Notes: generated by a model from the letters alone, not told the origin. 64,000 bases of DNA from RZZS01 sp964498755 (GCA_964498755.1 CAZCIB010000006.1:1-64000), one strand, 5' to 3'. Shown: positions 41,093 through 50,717, numbered from the stretch's first letter. Program-made: numbers and translations.

Positions 41093-43228
41093 TTAATCCA
41101 GCGCGGATCGCATTAGAAAAACAGCGCCTGCGGACCAGGCCTGAGGCTTGCAGGCGGCGTGGTATTCTATTGGCGCTACGCCTTCGACGCGCGCCGCGCC
41201 GCTGACAACTTCCGGAAGCTGCCAGTTGAAGAGAGAGGCGAGTTCCTCTAGCGCCTTCATAACCGTTGTTGCTTCCCGCTTATAACCATAACGCGCCATT
41301 CCGGCGGCGCATATCGCCGTATCATGCGGCCAGACGGAGCCGAGATGATAGGTCAGGTCGCCGTGACGGGAAATGTTTTGACCCTGCGCCAGCGTGCGAA
41401 TTCCGTGACCTGAAAAGGAGTCTTCATCCATCAGGCGGCTGACGACCCGCCGGGCTTTTTCTTCCGGCGCAATGCCGCTATACAGCAGATGCCCGTTATC
41501 GGAGCCCATAGCCCGACACTGCCGCCCCTCGCCGTCCAGAGCCATGGCGTAAAAACCGCCTTCTTCAATCCAGAATTTCTCATCAAAGCGCTTTTGAAAA
41601 TCTTCGGCCTTTTGTCGCCATTCATCGGCCCCGGCCTCCTCAAGAGCCTCGGCGATATCGGCGGCGGCGTTCATTGCCGCAAAGGCGTAGCCTTGAAGCG
41701 TGGCGGCGGCCACAGGATCCTTGACCATCAGCTTGGCGCGGTAAGCGGAGAGAATAACCTCCTTCTTCCGGCTTTCGTCCATAGAACGCCACACGCCGTC
41801 ATTTTCAGCGCCGCGCTGCGTGAAATGCTCTCTTGTGATCTTGTGCGTTATAAAGCCGTGCGTCTGCTCGATTTCCCGGTTGAGGTCCTCAATCAGAACG
41901 CCTGTGTCATCAAGATCACGCCCGTCAAAAAAAGCCGCAGACAAATCACGCTCCGCCCAGTCCGTGTCAAGATGGCAGATCGCGTCGTCCGAATCTTTCC
42001 ATGTCTGGCTGAGAAGGCCGGCCCCGTAGCTGTAGGACACGAAACCGTCGGGACGCTTCTGACGGTTTTCCTCCACCCAGTTCAGGGCGGCGTCAATACT
42101 GGGCTTTATCCCGGAAATGAACGCAACGTCGTTTGTTTCTTTCAAATAGGCGCCAGCCAGCGTTACGAACAGCATCGTCTGGTCCGCGCCGCCATAATAG
42201 CATCTAAACGGCTTTTCCCCGGTCATGCTCATTTCATCGCGGCGCATTTCGTGCATGATTTTTCCGGGCTCCGCCGAGGCTCCCGGATTGTTAACCGTCG
42301 ACTGATGCGCAGCCAGAAAGCCAAGAACGCCCCTGGCTATGGATGGATTAACGTGAATCGTCTCCAGCGCCGTAATAATGCCGTCGCGGCCAAACTGAGT
42401 CGCGTACCAGGGAATGCCTGCAGCCGGATAAAGCCCGTGCTGCGTTTCCATCATGAGAAGCTTAAGATCGTCCCAGGATTTTTGTTCCCAGCGGCCGGGT
42501 ATTTGAGCCGCCCCGTCGTCAAGCCGGTCTCCCCATTCGCGTATTTTCCCCGCGGCCCGCAGATGGGAAGCTTCGGAAGCCGGAAGAGAAACGCCCGCAG
42601 CCTCGCCATAGCTGAGATAAACGGCATGCGACGAATTCGGGGCAACGGTAAGTCCGAAAGACGCCGTATGTCCGTTATTGTCCGCTTCCTCGGAAAAAGA
42701 GAATACGGACTTGCGGAAAACCTCGTCCAAACCGCAATAACCGATTTCCGTTTGATTTTTGGAAGAGCGGCGATGTTCGATCGCGCCGCTCGTTTCGCGC
42801 CTGTCGCCACGCATTTCAAAAATTGAAGCAAAATCAGAGTCGTGCTCAATTCCAACCTCAATCTGAACAGGCTCATCCGTCACGTTCTCAAAACTCAGCC
42901 GCTCATGGACCGCGCCGTTGTTTAACAGAATTTCACGTCTGATTTTCAGGCCGTTATCTGCGGCATGCGCATGATGAATTCGCGCGCCGTCGCCGAAAAT
43001 TTCCGCGCCGTCCAGTCGCAATATCTGATCGTTTACGCTGATTTGAAGCTTGCTGACATAGCGCGTATCATCAACGAGAAGACCGTTGTCATTCGCCGTT
43101 GGCGCGTCAAGGCCCCCTCTTCCGGAGATCCAGACAGTCTGGTTGAACTTCGCGACGACCGCGTCTTTCGTAGTCCCGGTATGGTCGCTATCGGACAGGC
43201 GTTCTTGCGTTTCACTCATTACAATCAT
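41093..43228 (-). CDS. Amylo-alpha-1,6-glucosidase / glycogen-debranching-type glycoside hydrolase
   Basis: 711 residues: an N-terminal beta-rich domain (TNDNGLL-like TANDNGLLVDDTRYVSKLQI) typical of the GDE N-terminal family, then an (alpha/alpha)6 barrel with GLYPAAGIPWYATQFGRDGI, ITALETIHVNPSIARGVLGF, HEMRRDEMSMTGEKPFRCYY, GADQTMLFVTLAGAYLKET and SVWPHDTAICAAGMARYGYK. The catalytic acids are probably among the Asp/Glu of these motifs. No signal peptide. Likely acts on alpha-1,6 branches or a related oligosaccharide; no other glycogen gene is in view. Starts at 43228 and 43219 are both possible. Confidence 0.85.
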   Translation of the reverse strand: MIVMSETQERLSDSDHTGTTKDAVVAKFNQTVWISGRGGLDAPTANDNGLLVDDTRYVSKLQISVNDQILRLDGAEIFGDGARIHHAHAADNGLKIRREILLNNGAVHERLSFENVTDEPVQIEVGIEHDSDFASIFEMRGDRRETSGAIEHRRSSKNQTEIGYCGLDEVFRKSVFSFSEEADNNGHTASFGLTVAPNSSHAVYLSYGEAAGVSLPASEASHLRAAGKIREWGDRLDDGAAQIPGRWEQKSWDDLKLLMMETQHGLYPAAGIPWYATQFGRDGIITALETIHVNPSIARGVLGFLAAHQSTVNNPGASAEPGKIMHEMRRDEMSMTGEKPFRCYYGGADQTMLFVTLAGAYLKETNDVAFISGIKPSIDAALNWVEENRQKRPDGFVSYSYGAGLLSQTWKDSDDAICHLDTDWAERDLSAAFFDGRDLDDTGVLIEDLNREIEQTHGFITHKITREHFTQRGAENDGVWRSMDESRKKEVILSAYRAKLMVKDPVAAATLQGYAFAAMNAAADIAEALEEAGADEWRQKAEDFQKRFDEKFWIEEGGFYAMALDGEGRQCRAMGSDNGHLLYSGIAPEEKARRVVSRLMDEDSFSGHGIRTLAQGQNISRHGDLTYHLGSVWPHDTAICAAGMARYGYKREATTVMKALEELASLFNWQLPEVVSGAARVEGVAPIEYHAACKPQAWSAGAVFLMRSALD

Positions 43229-43313
43229 TTCAGGCGCCGCTGCTCATGCGGCAGTCCTTACTCTCATTAATAATTATGAATATATAAGAAACAAAAATAT
43301 GGCCAAAATAAGG

Positions 43314-44522
43314 CTATTTGCGCTTGTCATCCAGAGAGACTACGTTAGTCTCGGAAGAATAGTGCTCGCTCAGGACCACGCGGTTACGGCCCTGTTTTTT
43401 AGCTTCATAGAGCGCGTCATCGGCCGCGGTCATGACCGGGTTGATCGTCAGAGCCTGGGGATTGGCTTCAGCCACGCCGATGCTTGTCGTGATGTAAATT
43501 TCCTGGCCGCTTTCAATGCGGACAGGCGAGATTTCGACGACCCGGCGGATGCGCTCGGCGACCGTATGGGCGTCGCTCAGTTTCGTGTGCGGCAGAAGCA
43601 ACGCAAATTCCTCGCCGCCGATCCGGCCAAAGTCATCTTCCAGACGCAGACATTTCAATACGATTTCAGCGAATTCCTTCAGGACAATGTCGCCGGCGTT
43701 GTGGCCGTACTTATCGTTGACGGCCTTGAAATGGTCCAGATCCATGACGCACACGGAAAGCGGCTTGGACAGACGGATACTACGCTTGATTTCCTTGGCC
43801 CCCTTCGCCATGAAAGAGCGGTAATTGTTAACGCCGGTCAGAGGATCGGTTGCAGCCAGCCCCTCAAGCTTGTTGGCATAGCGTTCGACCCGCCTGATCA
43901 GCGGCATAAATATCAACAGCGCCTCTGCGACAAGCGTCGCCATGATAATGAACAGCGCGATGCGCTGATAACTGTGGAGCTGCGCGATTTTAAGCGCGCT
44001 CTCCTGTTCATACGCTTCAACAACGGCGTCCAGCGCCGTCAGCAAAGGCCCCTTGGACGCCTCGACAATATAGGCGTAATGGGCGTTCCTAGCGGAAAGC
44101 TGTCTTTCCGGATCATCCAGCAACGCCTCGGCTTCGGCGATATAGGCCCGCATATACTCGTCCAGCCTATAGGGCAGCTTGTAATAAATCACCCTTATGT
44201 GCTCTGGCAACTTCCCGCCGCCAAGATCGCCCGTCGTGAGGCGCTCGTGAGAATCCCGCATCAACTCCACCGCATTCAAAAGCTGCGCCCGGTGAATCGC
44301 GTTGGGCTCCGTGACGTAATGCCCGGCGTAAAGGGCGACGCGCTGCGAGAGCTTCGCCTGCCGCGAACTGACGACGAGGGTCGTGTTATCCTGCTCCGCA
44401 ATGACCTGATCGAGAAAAAAATGAATGCACGCCGACATAATGGCGATAATCAAAAGCGCGGCTACGTAGCCGATTTTTAAAACCTTTATGGGGTTATTAT
44501 TATTGATGCTGTAATCGACCAT
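43314..44522 (-). CDS. Membrane diguanylate cyclase with PilJ-type sensor domain
   Basis: 402 residues: membrane helix IGYVAALLIIAIMSACIHFF, a periplasmic helical sensor region starting VVSSRQAKLSQRVALYAGHY (the type IV pili methyl-accepting N-terminal pattern), a second helix IALFIIMATLVAEALLIFM, then a GGDEF domain with DPLTGVNNYRSFM, VMDLDHFKAVNDKYGHNAGD and the active site GRIGGEEFALLLP. The inhibitory site RLED lies five residues before GGEEF. Makes cyclic di-GMP, probably in response to an envelope signal. Confidence 0.9.
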   Translation of the reverse strand: MVDYSINNNNPIKVLKIGYVAALLIIAIMSACIHFFLDQVIAEQDNTTLVVSSRQAKLSQRVALYAGHYVTEPNAIHRAQLLNAVELMRDSHERLTTGDLGGGKLPEHIRVIYYKLPYRLDEYMRAYIAEAEALLDDPERQLSARNAHYAYIVEASKGPLLTALDAVVEAYEQESALKIAQLHSYQRIALFIIMATLVAEALLIFMPLIRRVERYANKLEGLAATDPLTGVNNYRSFMAKGAKEIKRSIRLSKPLSVCVMDLDHFKAVNDKYGHNAGDIVLKEFAEIVLKCLRLEDDFGRIGGEEFALLLPHTKLSDAHTVAERIRRVVEISPVRIESGQEIYITTSIGVAEANPQALTINPVMTAADDALYEAKKQGRNRVVLSEHYSSETNVVSLDDKRK

Positions 44523-44687
44523 GCGGATATGCTTCTATAGCCTATAATTGCAATATCCGTCCATATTACACGAAAAGAGATAAAAATCAGTAAAAAGAAC
44601 GCCTGAAACAAGAGTTTATAGTGAATTGAATAATTAATGCGCCATCCGCTCTGGCTTTTATGAAGCTGCGCGTAGCGTAGTAGTTTT

Positions 44688-44764
44688 AAAACTACAGAGC
44701 GCGCAGAGAACGCAGAGCGCCCAGCTTTTAAAAAACTCTGCGCTCTCTGCGATCTCTGTAGTTT
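44688..44764. repeat. CGCAGAG-unit hairpin, near-identical to 16370-16456
   Basis: Left arm AAAACTACAGAGCGCGCAGA... (44688-44719), right arm ...CGATCTCTGTAGTTT ending at 44764. It lies in the 44523-44804 gap, which otherwise shows no gene. Confidence 0.75.
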
Positions 44765-44804
44765 AATGTTTTTCAGGCAGAAAAATCAGGTTGAAGGCGG
44801 ACAA

Positions 44805-45317
44805 TTATTTACGCAAGGAACTATAATCGGGCCGGAAGGACATCGCCGCGCCATTCATGCAGTACCTGAGGCCCGTCGGCTTCGGACCGTCCTCAAATAC
44901 ATGGCCGAGATGGCCGCCGCAGCGGGCGCAATGCACCTCCGTGCGCGGCAGGATAAGTTTGAAATCAGTTTGCGTTCCGATCGCTTCCTCGCTTGCAGGT
45001 TTGTAGAATGACGGCCAACCTGTGCCGGAATCATACTTATGCTCCGAGAGAAACACCACATTGCCGCACCCGGCGCAGACATATTCGCCTTCCCGCTTTT
45101 CTTCATTTAAAGGCGAGGAAAACGGCGGCTCCGTATCGTGCTTACGAAGGACCTCATATGCTTCGCGCGGCAGTTTCTCACGCCATTCCGCATCGCTCAT
45201 TTGAACAGGAAACTCTTTTTTATTGCCGCCACCGAACATCGCAAAGGCCTTCCCCGCAGGCGTCAGATAAACCGCGCCGCCCGCCATTAAAAACTGTAGA
45301 AAATCACGGCGCTTCAT
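44805..45317 (-). CDS. msrB: Peptide-methionine (R)-S-oxide reductase with Tat signal
   Basis: 170 residues from the ATG at 45317, with GGAGG upstream. The N-terminus MKRRDFLQFLMAGGAVYLTP has the twin-arginine pattern RRDFL and a hydrophobic stretch, with AFA as likely cleavage site. MsrB domain: PVQMSDAEWREKLPREAYEV, the zinc CxxC pairs VCAGCGN and HCARCGGHLGHVFEDGP, GTGWPSFYKP, and the catalytic Cys in RYCMNGAAMSF. Folded export fits a periplasmic repair role beside the anchored MsrA. The frame upstream to a TTG at 45398 is not used. Confidence 0.93.
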   Translation of the reverse strand: MKRRDFLQFLMAGGAVYLTPAGKAFAMFGGGNKKEFPVQMSDAEWREKLPREAYEVLRKHDTEPPFSSPLNEEKREGEYVCAGCGNVVFLSEHKYDSGTGWPSFYKPASEEAIGTQTDFKLILPRTEVHCARCGGHLGHVFEDGPKPTGLRYCMNGAAMSFRPDYSSLRK

Positions 45318-45414
45318 ATTCGCCTCCTTCGATAAACATAGTACGCTATATTCGCGCCTTCCAGTTGCGCCCGTATATATAGATTCATTCGCCGCCAACG
45401 GGGAGAAAGTTACG

Positions 45415-45981
45415 ATGCTAAAATTTCGTCAGGCCAAAGAACTCGACCTGTCCACGAGCCGCTATAACATGTGGCGGGCGATTATTACGATGGCGCATGC
45501 GGATGGTCTGGTGCAGGACGAGGAGAGAGTATACCTGAACCGGATCATCACCAACATGCGCACGCGCGGTTACGTCGACGACGAACAGGAAGCGCAGTTG
45601 AAAGCCGATATCGAATCGCCGCAAAACCCTGCGGATTTTCTGCGCTTTATCAACGACCCGAAATACCGCAGCCAGCTTGTGACCTTTGCCCGGATACTGG
45701 CTTACAAGGACGGCAATCTGCATCCGAGTGAAGAGGACCTGCTGAACAAGCTGCACGCCTGGGTGATGGACGGGATTGATCTCGAACAAATACGGGCGAG
45801 CGTCCAGGAAAATCTGGCGCAGGAAATGACGGCGCATGAAATGGCGATCGACAGCATGCGACCAGACTTCAAAAATGAAGGAGAAGAGGTAGAACAGGGT
45901 GGCATTCCATTGCCGCGTATACCACTTTATGCCTTGCTCGATAAATTTATGCTGATATGCGGATATGATCTGATGGATTAG
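45415..45981 (+). CDS. TerB-like (DjlA-type) helical protein
   Basis: 188 residues with two TerB-like metal-binding-style helices: YNMWRAIITMAHADGLVQDE followed by ERVYLNRII, and TFARILAYKDGNLHPSEEDL. The conserved AxxDGxxxxxE pattern of this fold occurs in both. No signal peptide; cytoplasmic. Such proteins are linked to stress or tellurite response in other bacteria, but the actual role here is unknown. GGGGAGA ribosome site; divergent from msrB. Confidence 0.75.
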   Translation: MLKFRQAKELDLSTSRYNMWRAIITMAHADGLVQDEERVYLNRIITNMRTRGYVDDEQEAQLKADIESPQNPADFLRFINDPKYRSQLVTFARILAYKDGNLHPSEEDLLNKLHAWVMDGIDLEQIRASVQENLAQEMTAHEMAIDSMRPDFKNEGEEVEQGGIPLPRIPLYALLDKFMLICGYDLMD

Positions 45982-46011
45982 AGGCCATACACACAGCTCT
46001 TGCCCTGTTAA

Positions 46012-46210
46012 GGGGACATGATAAGCGGCCCGAAGGGCCGCATCGTGTCCCCCAAGGAAAATAACGCGGCGGAATATCCTCAAGGGGACACGATAGGCCC
46101 TGACGGGCCTTTATCGATGTCCCCTGACATAGAGCAAAGTACGCGTCGCCCCGGAAACGCCGGGCCTCGCAGCGCTCCCCCGCCTGCGGGGGAGGGCCAA
46201 AGTGGGGGCG
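46012..46210. repeat. Two GGGGACA...TGTCCCC hairpins and a CTCCCCCGC palindrome
   Basis: 46012-46052 (GGGGACATGATAAGCGGCCC...GCATCGTGTCCCC) and 46084-46124 (GGGGACACGATAGGCCC...ATCGATGTCCCC) are two palindromes of the type seen at 18394. At about 46177-46199 is CTCCCCCGCCTGCGGGGGAG. They fill the gap between the TerB-like gene and hemN; several short frames here are artefacts. Confidence 0.7.
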
Positions 46211-46258
46211 TCCCGGTGATTGCAAAAGCGGCATAACTTCCGCGATGCCGAGGCTCGC

Positions 46259-47590
46259 TCAAACCGCCTTCGCATGTTTTGTTTCGCTCTCCTGCCAATA
46301 GCCGTCAAACGCCGTACAGACAAGGCGCGTGAAAATCCGGCCTTTTTTCGTGACGGTCAGCTCGCAGCCGTCGATCTCAATAATTCCATCCTGCTCGAAC
46401 CCTGAGAGCTTCGTAAGCGCGGCTCTGACGACGGGAACCGGCAAATGGCAGAAGCTTGCCTTGCCGCTGCACATGATCTGCTCGATGACCTCGGCGCATT
46501 CCCGGTCGTCCCCGCTTAATTTCACGCCGCGGCAGTGCGCGAGCAGGCCCTTTCCGGCCTGTTCCCGGTAGGCTTTAATGTTTGCCGAGTTCTGAAGATA
46601 ACCTTTCGGCAGGGCGCTGATCGCCGAAGCGCCGAAGCCGAGCAGCGTTTTGCAATCGTCCGTGGTATAGCCCTGAAAGTTGCGGCGCAGTTTTCCGTCT
46701 TTACAGGCGCGCGCCATTTCATCTTCAGGCTTTGCGAAATGGTCGATGCCGATCTCGACATATCCGGCCTCCTTAAGCGTATCAAAAGCCGTCTTTGTCA
46801 GGTCGTAGCGCGCCAGCGTATCCGGCAGTGCGTAGCTTTCGAGCGATTTTTGATGCTGCTTGAACCACGGCACATGGGCGTAGGCGAAAACGGAAAACCT
46901 GTCCGGATTCAGCGAAACCGCCAGCTCCATTGACTTTTTAACCGTCTCTTCCGTCTGCAAAGGCAGGCCGGTAATCATGTCGAAATTGATCGCCGTAATT
47001 CCGGCGGCGCGTATATGTTCGGCGCTCGCCTTCACCTGCTCAAAGGGCTGAACGCGGCCGATGGCTTCCTGAACGTCCGGGTCGAATTCCTGCACGCCGA
47101 GCGAAGCGCGGTTCACGCCAAGGCTTTTCAGGAAAAACGCGCGGCCCTGATCAAGCGTGCGCGGGTCAATCTCGATCGCGTGTTCGGCTGTTTCCAGCAC
47201 GTCGAAATGCCGGCTCAGCGTTTCGAAGATTTGTTCCATATCGGCGTCGGCGAGATAGGTGGGCGTCCCGCCGCCCCAGTGAATGTGCGAGACTTTCAGC
47301 CGCCCGGTCAAATGAGAAACCGTCTCAATCTCGCGCATCAGCGCGTCCGCGTACTCTTTCACAGGGTCATAGCTTTGCGGGATTTTGGTATGGCATCCGC
47401 AATAGCGGCAGAGCTGTTTGCAAAAGGGAATGTGCAGATAAATCGAAACGGGCTCGTCTTTTGAGATATGCGGCAGCCACGCCTGCGCATGCCCGGCGCC
47501 GAACTTGTCCGTGAAATGATTCGCGGTCGGATAGCTCGTGTACCGCGGCGCGTTCGCATCGTATTTCTGCAAAAGACTCTCAATTTGCAT
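46259..47590 (-). CDS. hemN: Oxygen-independent coproporphyrinogen III oxidase
   Basis: Radical-SAM enzyme for anaerobic haem synthesis. 443 residues; YDANAPRYTSYPTANHF at the start is HemN-specific (the YTSYPTA element) and the cluster motif is YLHIPFCKQLCRYCGCHT (CxxxCxxC). Also HIHWGGGTPTYL, RASLGVQEFDPDVQEAIGR, NFDMITGLPLQT, FAYAHVPWFKQHQ and GIDHFAKPEDEMARA. The length and the YTSYPTA element separate it from shorter HemW proteins. ATG start. Confidence 0.94.
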   Translation of the reverse strand: MQIESLLQKYDANAPRYTSYPTANHFTDKFGAGHAQAWLPHISKDEPVSIYLHIPFCKQLCRYCGCHTKIPQSYDPVKEYADALMREIETVSHLTGRLKVSHIHWGGGTPTYLADADMEQIFETLSRHFDVLETAEHAIEIDPRTLDQGRAFFLKSLGVNRASLGVQEFDPDVQEAIGRVQPFEQVKASAEHIRAAGITAINFDMITGLPLQTEETVKKSMELAVSLNPDRFSVFAYAHVPWFKQHQKSLESYALPDTLARYDLTKTAFDTLKEAGYVEIGIDHFAKPEDEMARACKDGKLRRNFQGYTTDDCKTLLGFGASAISALPKGYLQNSANIKAYREQAGKGLLAHCRGVKLSGDDRECAEVIEQIMCSGKASFCHLPVPVVRAALTKLSGFEQDGIIEIDGCELTVTKKGRIFTRLVCTAFDGYWQESETKHAKAV

Positions 47591-47765
47591 AAATGTATTT
47601 CTTTTTTGGCGCGCGAGGTTTATAAGAGATTCCTAAATCAACAGTGCGGGATTTTGCGGCGGCGGGCAAGCGGAACCTGTTCCGGCATGCGATAACGCAA
47701 ATAAAGCATGGGTTTAATGCTGCTGCAAATCGGTGTATACAGAGATGTGTGTGTGAGGTGGGAAC

Positions 47766-48377
47766 GTGGTACTCTGTCTTGATGCTGTTTTTAAAGTTGT
47801 CGGCTGTGACAGCAGTCGCGAGGCGATACTGGATGGCGCATTGCAACTGAAGAGCGAAGCGTTTTCTGGCCATGCGGTTTTTGGAGCCGCTTGGCGGCTG
47901 CTTGAGAGAAAGGGAAGAAATCCCTCCCCAGGAGTGTGCCTGGAGGTGATGCGCGAAGAAGCGCAAACGCTCAAAATAATGGAAAGGGGCGATGGGCCTC
48001 TTAGCAATCTGTTTAATTGCAATTCAGCGGCAACGCGCCATTACCTGCTGCAGACTCTGGCGCATCAAATCGTCTCGTTTCTGGAAAAACCGCTTGAAGA
48101 GGTCAGAAGACCAACGCCGAAAGGAAGGACGTTCGAAGAAATTGCGCAGCATGTACAAGCTGATAGCCAAAAGGAGAAAGATGTCGTTTCCAGAGTTATG
48201 AAGAAACTGAAAGAGTCTGGCTTTGTTGAAGAACGCTCCGGCAAAATTTCTTTGAGAGAGGGAAAGATCGCCAAGGCTCTCCCGCCGCTCGCCTTCAGGG
48301 AATTTAGAGAGTTTCTGAATACCGAAACATCTGGAATTACAGCAAGCAACAGCCGACCTAGCGTACGCGCCGCGTAA
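47766..48377 (+). CDS. Winged-helix DNA-binding protein (Crp-like HTH at C-terminus)
   Basis: 203 residues from a GTG; an in-frame TGA lies four codons upstream, and no ATG is available before residue 70. The first ~110 residues are unrecognised. The C-terminal part KGRTFEEIAQHVQADSQKEK, DVVSRVMKKLKESGFVEERS and GKISLREGKIAKAL reads as a winged helix of the Crp/Fnr type. Divergent from hemN across 175 bp, which could imply regulation of hemN, but no binding site was found. Confidence 0.6.
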   Translation: MVLCLDAVFKVVGCDSSREAILDGALQLKSEAFSGHAVFGAAWRLLERKGRNPSPGVCLEVMREEAQTLKIMERGDGPLSNLFNCNSAATRHYLLQTLAHQIVSFLEKPLEEVRRPTPKGRTFEEIAQHVQADSQKEKDVVSRVMKKLKESGFVEERSGKISLREGKIAKALPPLAFREFREFLNTETSGITASNSRPSVRAA

Positions 48378-48413
48378 ATGATGAAAAAAGTGACATGAGA
48401 AACATGGATAACT

Positions 48414-50717
48414 GTGCCTGACCGCATCCCAGAAAAAGAGCAGGTTCTGCGCTTTGTCTCCGAAAGCGAAACGCCCCTGACCAAGCGCGAGCTTGCGAAA
48501 GCTTTCGATATTAAAGGAGACTCCCGCGCGCCGTTTAAAGATTTACTGCGAGAACTCGAAAACGACGGCCTGATCGTCAAGCTTCCGGGACAGGAATACG
48601 CGATGCCGGAAGGCCTGCCCTCCATCGGCATTGTCGAGGTTAGCGACATTGACATTGACGGCGACGTGTTTGCGCGGGCGCCGGACTGGGATGACAGCCT
48701 GCAGGGTCCTCAGCCGCGCATCGAGGTCAAGCCCGACAAGCGCGGCCACCCGAGTTACGCGAAAGGCGACCGGGTTCTCGCCCGCCTCTCCCGCGTGGAA
48801 AAAAACGTCTATGAAGCGCGGGTGATCCGCCGCCTGAACACGCCTCAGGGGCGCATTCTGGGTCTTGTTAAAACCGGGAAAAAAGGCTCCGTCCTGCAGC
48901 CCGCAGATAAAAAGGCCAAGTACGATTTCGATATCGACCAGCAGGATCTGAACGGCGCAAAGGACGGCGATATGGCGCTGGGCGAGATTCAGCCTTCGCG
49001 CGGCGCACGCAACAAGAAAATCCGTATCCTTGAGGTGATCGGCCGCCGCGACGATCCGAAGGCAATCAGTTTGCTCTCCATGCACGAGGTCGGCATAAGG
49101 CCGGATTTCGCGGACAAGGTTCTCAATTCCACCAAATCCATGACCGTGCCGAAACAGGGCAAGCGCGAGGATCTGACCGGCATTCCGCTCGTGACCATCG
49201 ACGGCGCGGACGCGCGCGATTTTGACGACGCCGTTTTCGCCGAAGAGAGCGAAGACGGATTCCACTTGATCGTCGCCATCGCCGACGTCGCGTTTTACGT
49301 GCGCCCGGAAACGCCGCTGGACGTGGAGGCTTACAGGCGCGGCAACTCCACATATTTCCCCGACCGCGTCGTGCCGATGCTGCCCGAGGCTCTATCGAAC
49401 GATCTGTGTTCCTTAAGGCCAAAGGAAAACCGCGCCTGTCTCGCCGCGCATATGTGGATCGACGCGGCGGGCCATCTCAAGCGCCATAAATTCGTGCGCG
49501 GCATTATGCGCTCCGCCGCAAGGCTGACCTATGAGCAGGCGCAAGCGGCGTATGACGGACATTTCTCCCCCCTTGCAAAGGGGGAAAACAAAGAGGGGTG
49601 TGGAGACGCGCTCCCGGATATTATCTTCCCCCTCTACGCCGCCTATGCCGTTCTTGAAAAGGCGCGAAAAAAACGCGGTGCGCTGGATCTGGACCTGCCG
49701 GAGCGCAAAATCGATCTCGACGAGAATAACAATATGATCGGCGTCAGTCCGCGCGTACGGCTCGACTCGCATAAGCTGATTGAGGAGTTCATGGTTCTGG
49801 CGAACGTCGCCGCCGCGAGCGAACTGGAAAAGCGCAAGGCGCCGTGCGTTTACCGCGTACATGAGCCGCCCGCGCTGGAAAAGCTCGATTCAGCGCGGGA
49901 TTTCATCAAGACGTTCGGCCTGTCCATGCCCAAGGGCCAGGCCGTCAAACCAGGCGATCTGAACCAGATTCTCGGCAAGGCCGCGGACCATCCCTACAAA
50001 CACCTCATTAACGAAGTGATCCTGCGCTCGCAAAGCCAGGCGAATTACAGCCCGGAAAACAAGGGCCATTACGGGCTTGCTTTAACACGTTACGCGCATT
50101 TCACCTCGCCGATCCGGCGTTATGCCGATCTCATCGTTCACCGCTCTCTGATCCGTGCCTGCGGGCTTGGCGAGGGCGGGCTGGATGAGGGCGAGGAAGC
50201 GCGGCTCGCGGAAATCTGCGATCATATCTCCACGACCGAGCGCATTTCCATGGAGGCCGAAAGGAATTCGATAGACCGCTTTACGGCCTCTTTCCTGTCC
50301 GACAAAGTCGGCGCAACGTTCGAGGGACGCATCAAGGGCGCAACGCGTTTCGGGCTGTTCGTTGAACTGCATGAGACCGGCGCGGACGGCTTTATCCCGA
50401 TGCGCATGCTGCCGGACGATTACTACGTGCATGATGAAGAGCATCACATGCTGATCGGGCGGCATACCGGCAAGGTCTACCGCATGGGCGCGCAGATGTC
50501 GGTGCGTCTTCATGAAAGCGACCCGTTCACCGGCAGCACGATTCTGGAGCCCGCCGACGACAAGGGCGCGGATATTCCGGGGATGGATTTGCCAGATTAT
50601 GTGAAAAAACGCTTGAAATCCGGCAAGGATCATATTAGAAAAAAACGAAATAAAAAGACGCTGCCAAAACACAAAAAAAGAACAGGGAAACATGGGAAAC
50701 GTAAACGGGATGAGTAA
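48414..50717 (+). CDS. rnr: Ribonuclease R
   Basis: Processive 3'-5' exoribonuclease. 767 residues from a GTG: an N-terminal winged helix, cold-shock-like RNA-binding domains, the RNB catalytic domain with LVTIDGADARDFDDAVFAEE (about residues 259-277, four metal-binding Asp), PEALSNDLCSLRPKENRACL, TRYAHFTSPIRRYADLIVHR (about 558-577, catalytic Arg), a C-terminal S1 domain (GRIKGATRFGLFVELHETGA) and a Lys/Arg-rich tail. Near residues 385-396 the coding sequence contains a palindromic repeat (49565-49603). The degraded paralogue follows only 24 bp downstream. Confidence 0.95.
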   Translation: MPDRIPEKEQVLRFVSESETPLTKRELAKAFDIKGDSRAPFKDLLRELENDGLIVKLPGQEYAMPEGLPSIGIVEVSDIDIDGDVFARAPDWDDSLQGPQPRIEVKPDKRGHPSYAKGDRVLARLSRVEKNVYEARVIRRLNTPQGRILGLVKTGKKGSVLQPADKKAKYDFDIDQQDLNGAKDGDMALGEIQPSRGARNKKIRILEVIGRRDDPKAISLLSMHEVGIRPDFADKVLNSTKSMTVPKQGKREDLTGIPLVTIDGADARDFDDAVFAEESEDGFHLIVAIADVAFYVRPETPLDVEAYRRGNSTYFPDRVVPMLPEALSNDLCSLRPKENRACLAAHMWIDAAGHLKRHKFVRGIMRSAARLTYEQAQAAYDGHFSPLAKGENKEGCGDALPDIIFPLYAAYAVLEKARKKRGALDLDLPERKIDLDENNNMIGVSPRVRLDSHKLIEEFMVLANVAAASELEKRKAPCVYRVHEPPALEKLDSARDFIKTFGLSMPKGQAVKPGDLNQILGKAADHPYKHLINEVILRSQSQANYSPENKGHYGLALTRYAHFTSPIRRYADLIVHRSLIRACGLGEGGLDEGEEARLAEICDHISTTERISMEAERNSIDRFTASFLSDKVGATFEGRIKGATRFGLFVELHETGADGFIPMRMLPDDYYVHDEEHHMLIGRHTGKVYRMGAQMSVRLHESDPFTGSTILEPADDKGADIPGMDLPDYVKKRLKSGKDHIRKKRNKKTLPKHKKRTGKHGKRKRDE
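49565..49603. repeat. Palindromic element inside rnr
   Basis: CCCCCTTGCAAAGGGGG (49568-49584) followed by AAAACAAAGAGGGGTGTGG. It encodes the extra residues SPLAKGENKEGCG between YDGHF and DALPD in the RNase R catalytic domain, in frame. The head-and-tail form resembles intergenic CCCTC...GAGGG elements in this window. Confidence 0.6.

Noticed and set aside
46018..46323. Several short frames in the gap before hemN
   Set aside because: All overlap GGGGACA palindromes or the hemN 3' end; no independent coding signal.
47591..47765. FNR-type binding site between hemN and the winged-helix gene
   Set aside because: The best candidate near TTGATTTAGGAATC matches only one half-site, so no regulatory site is claimed.
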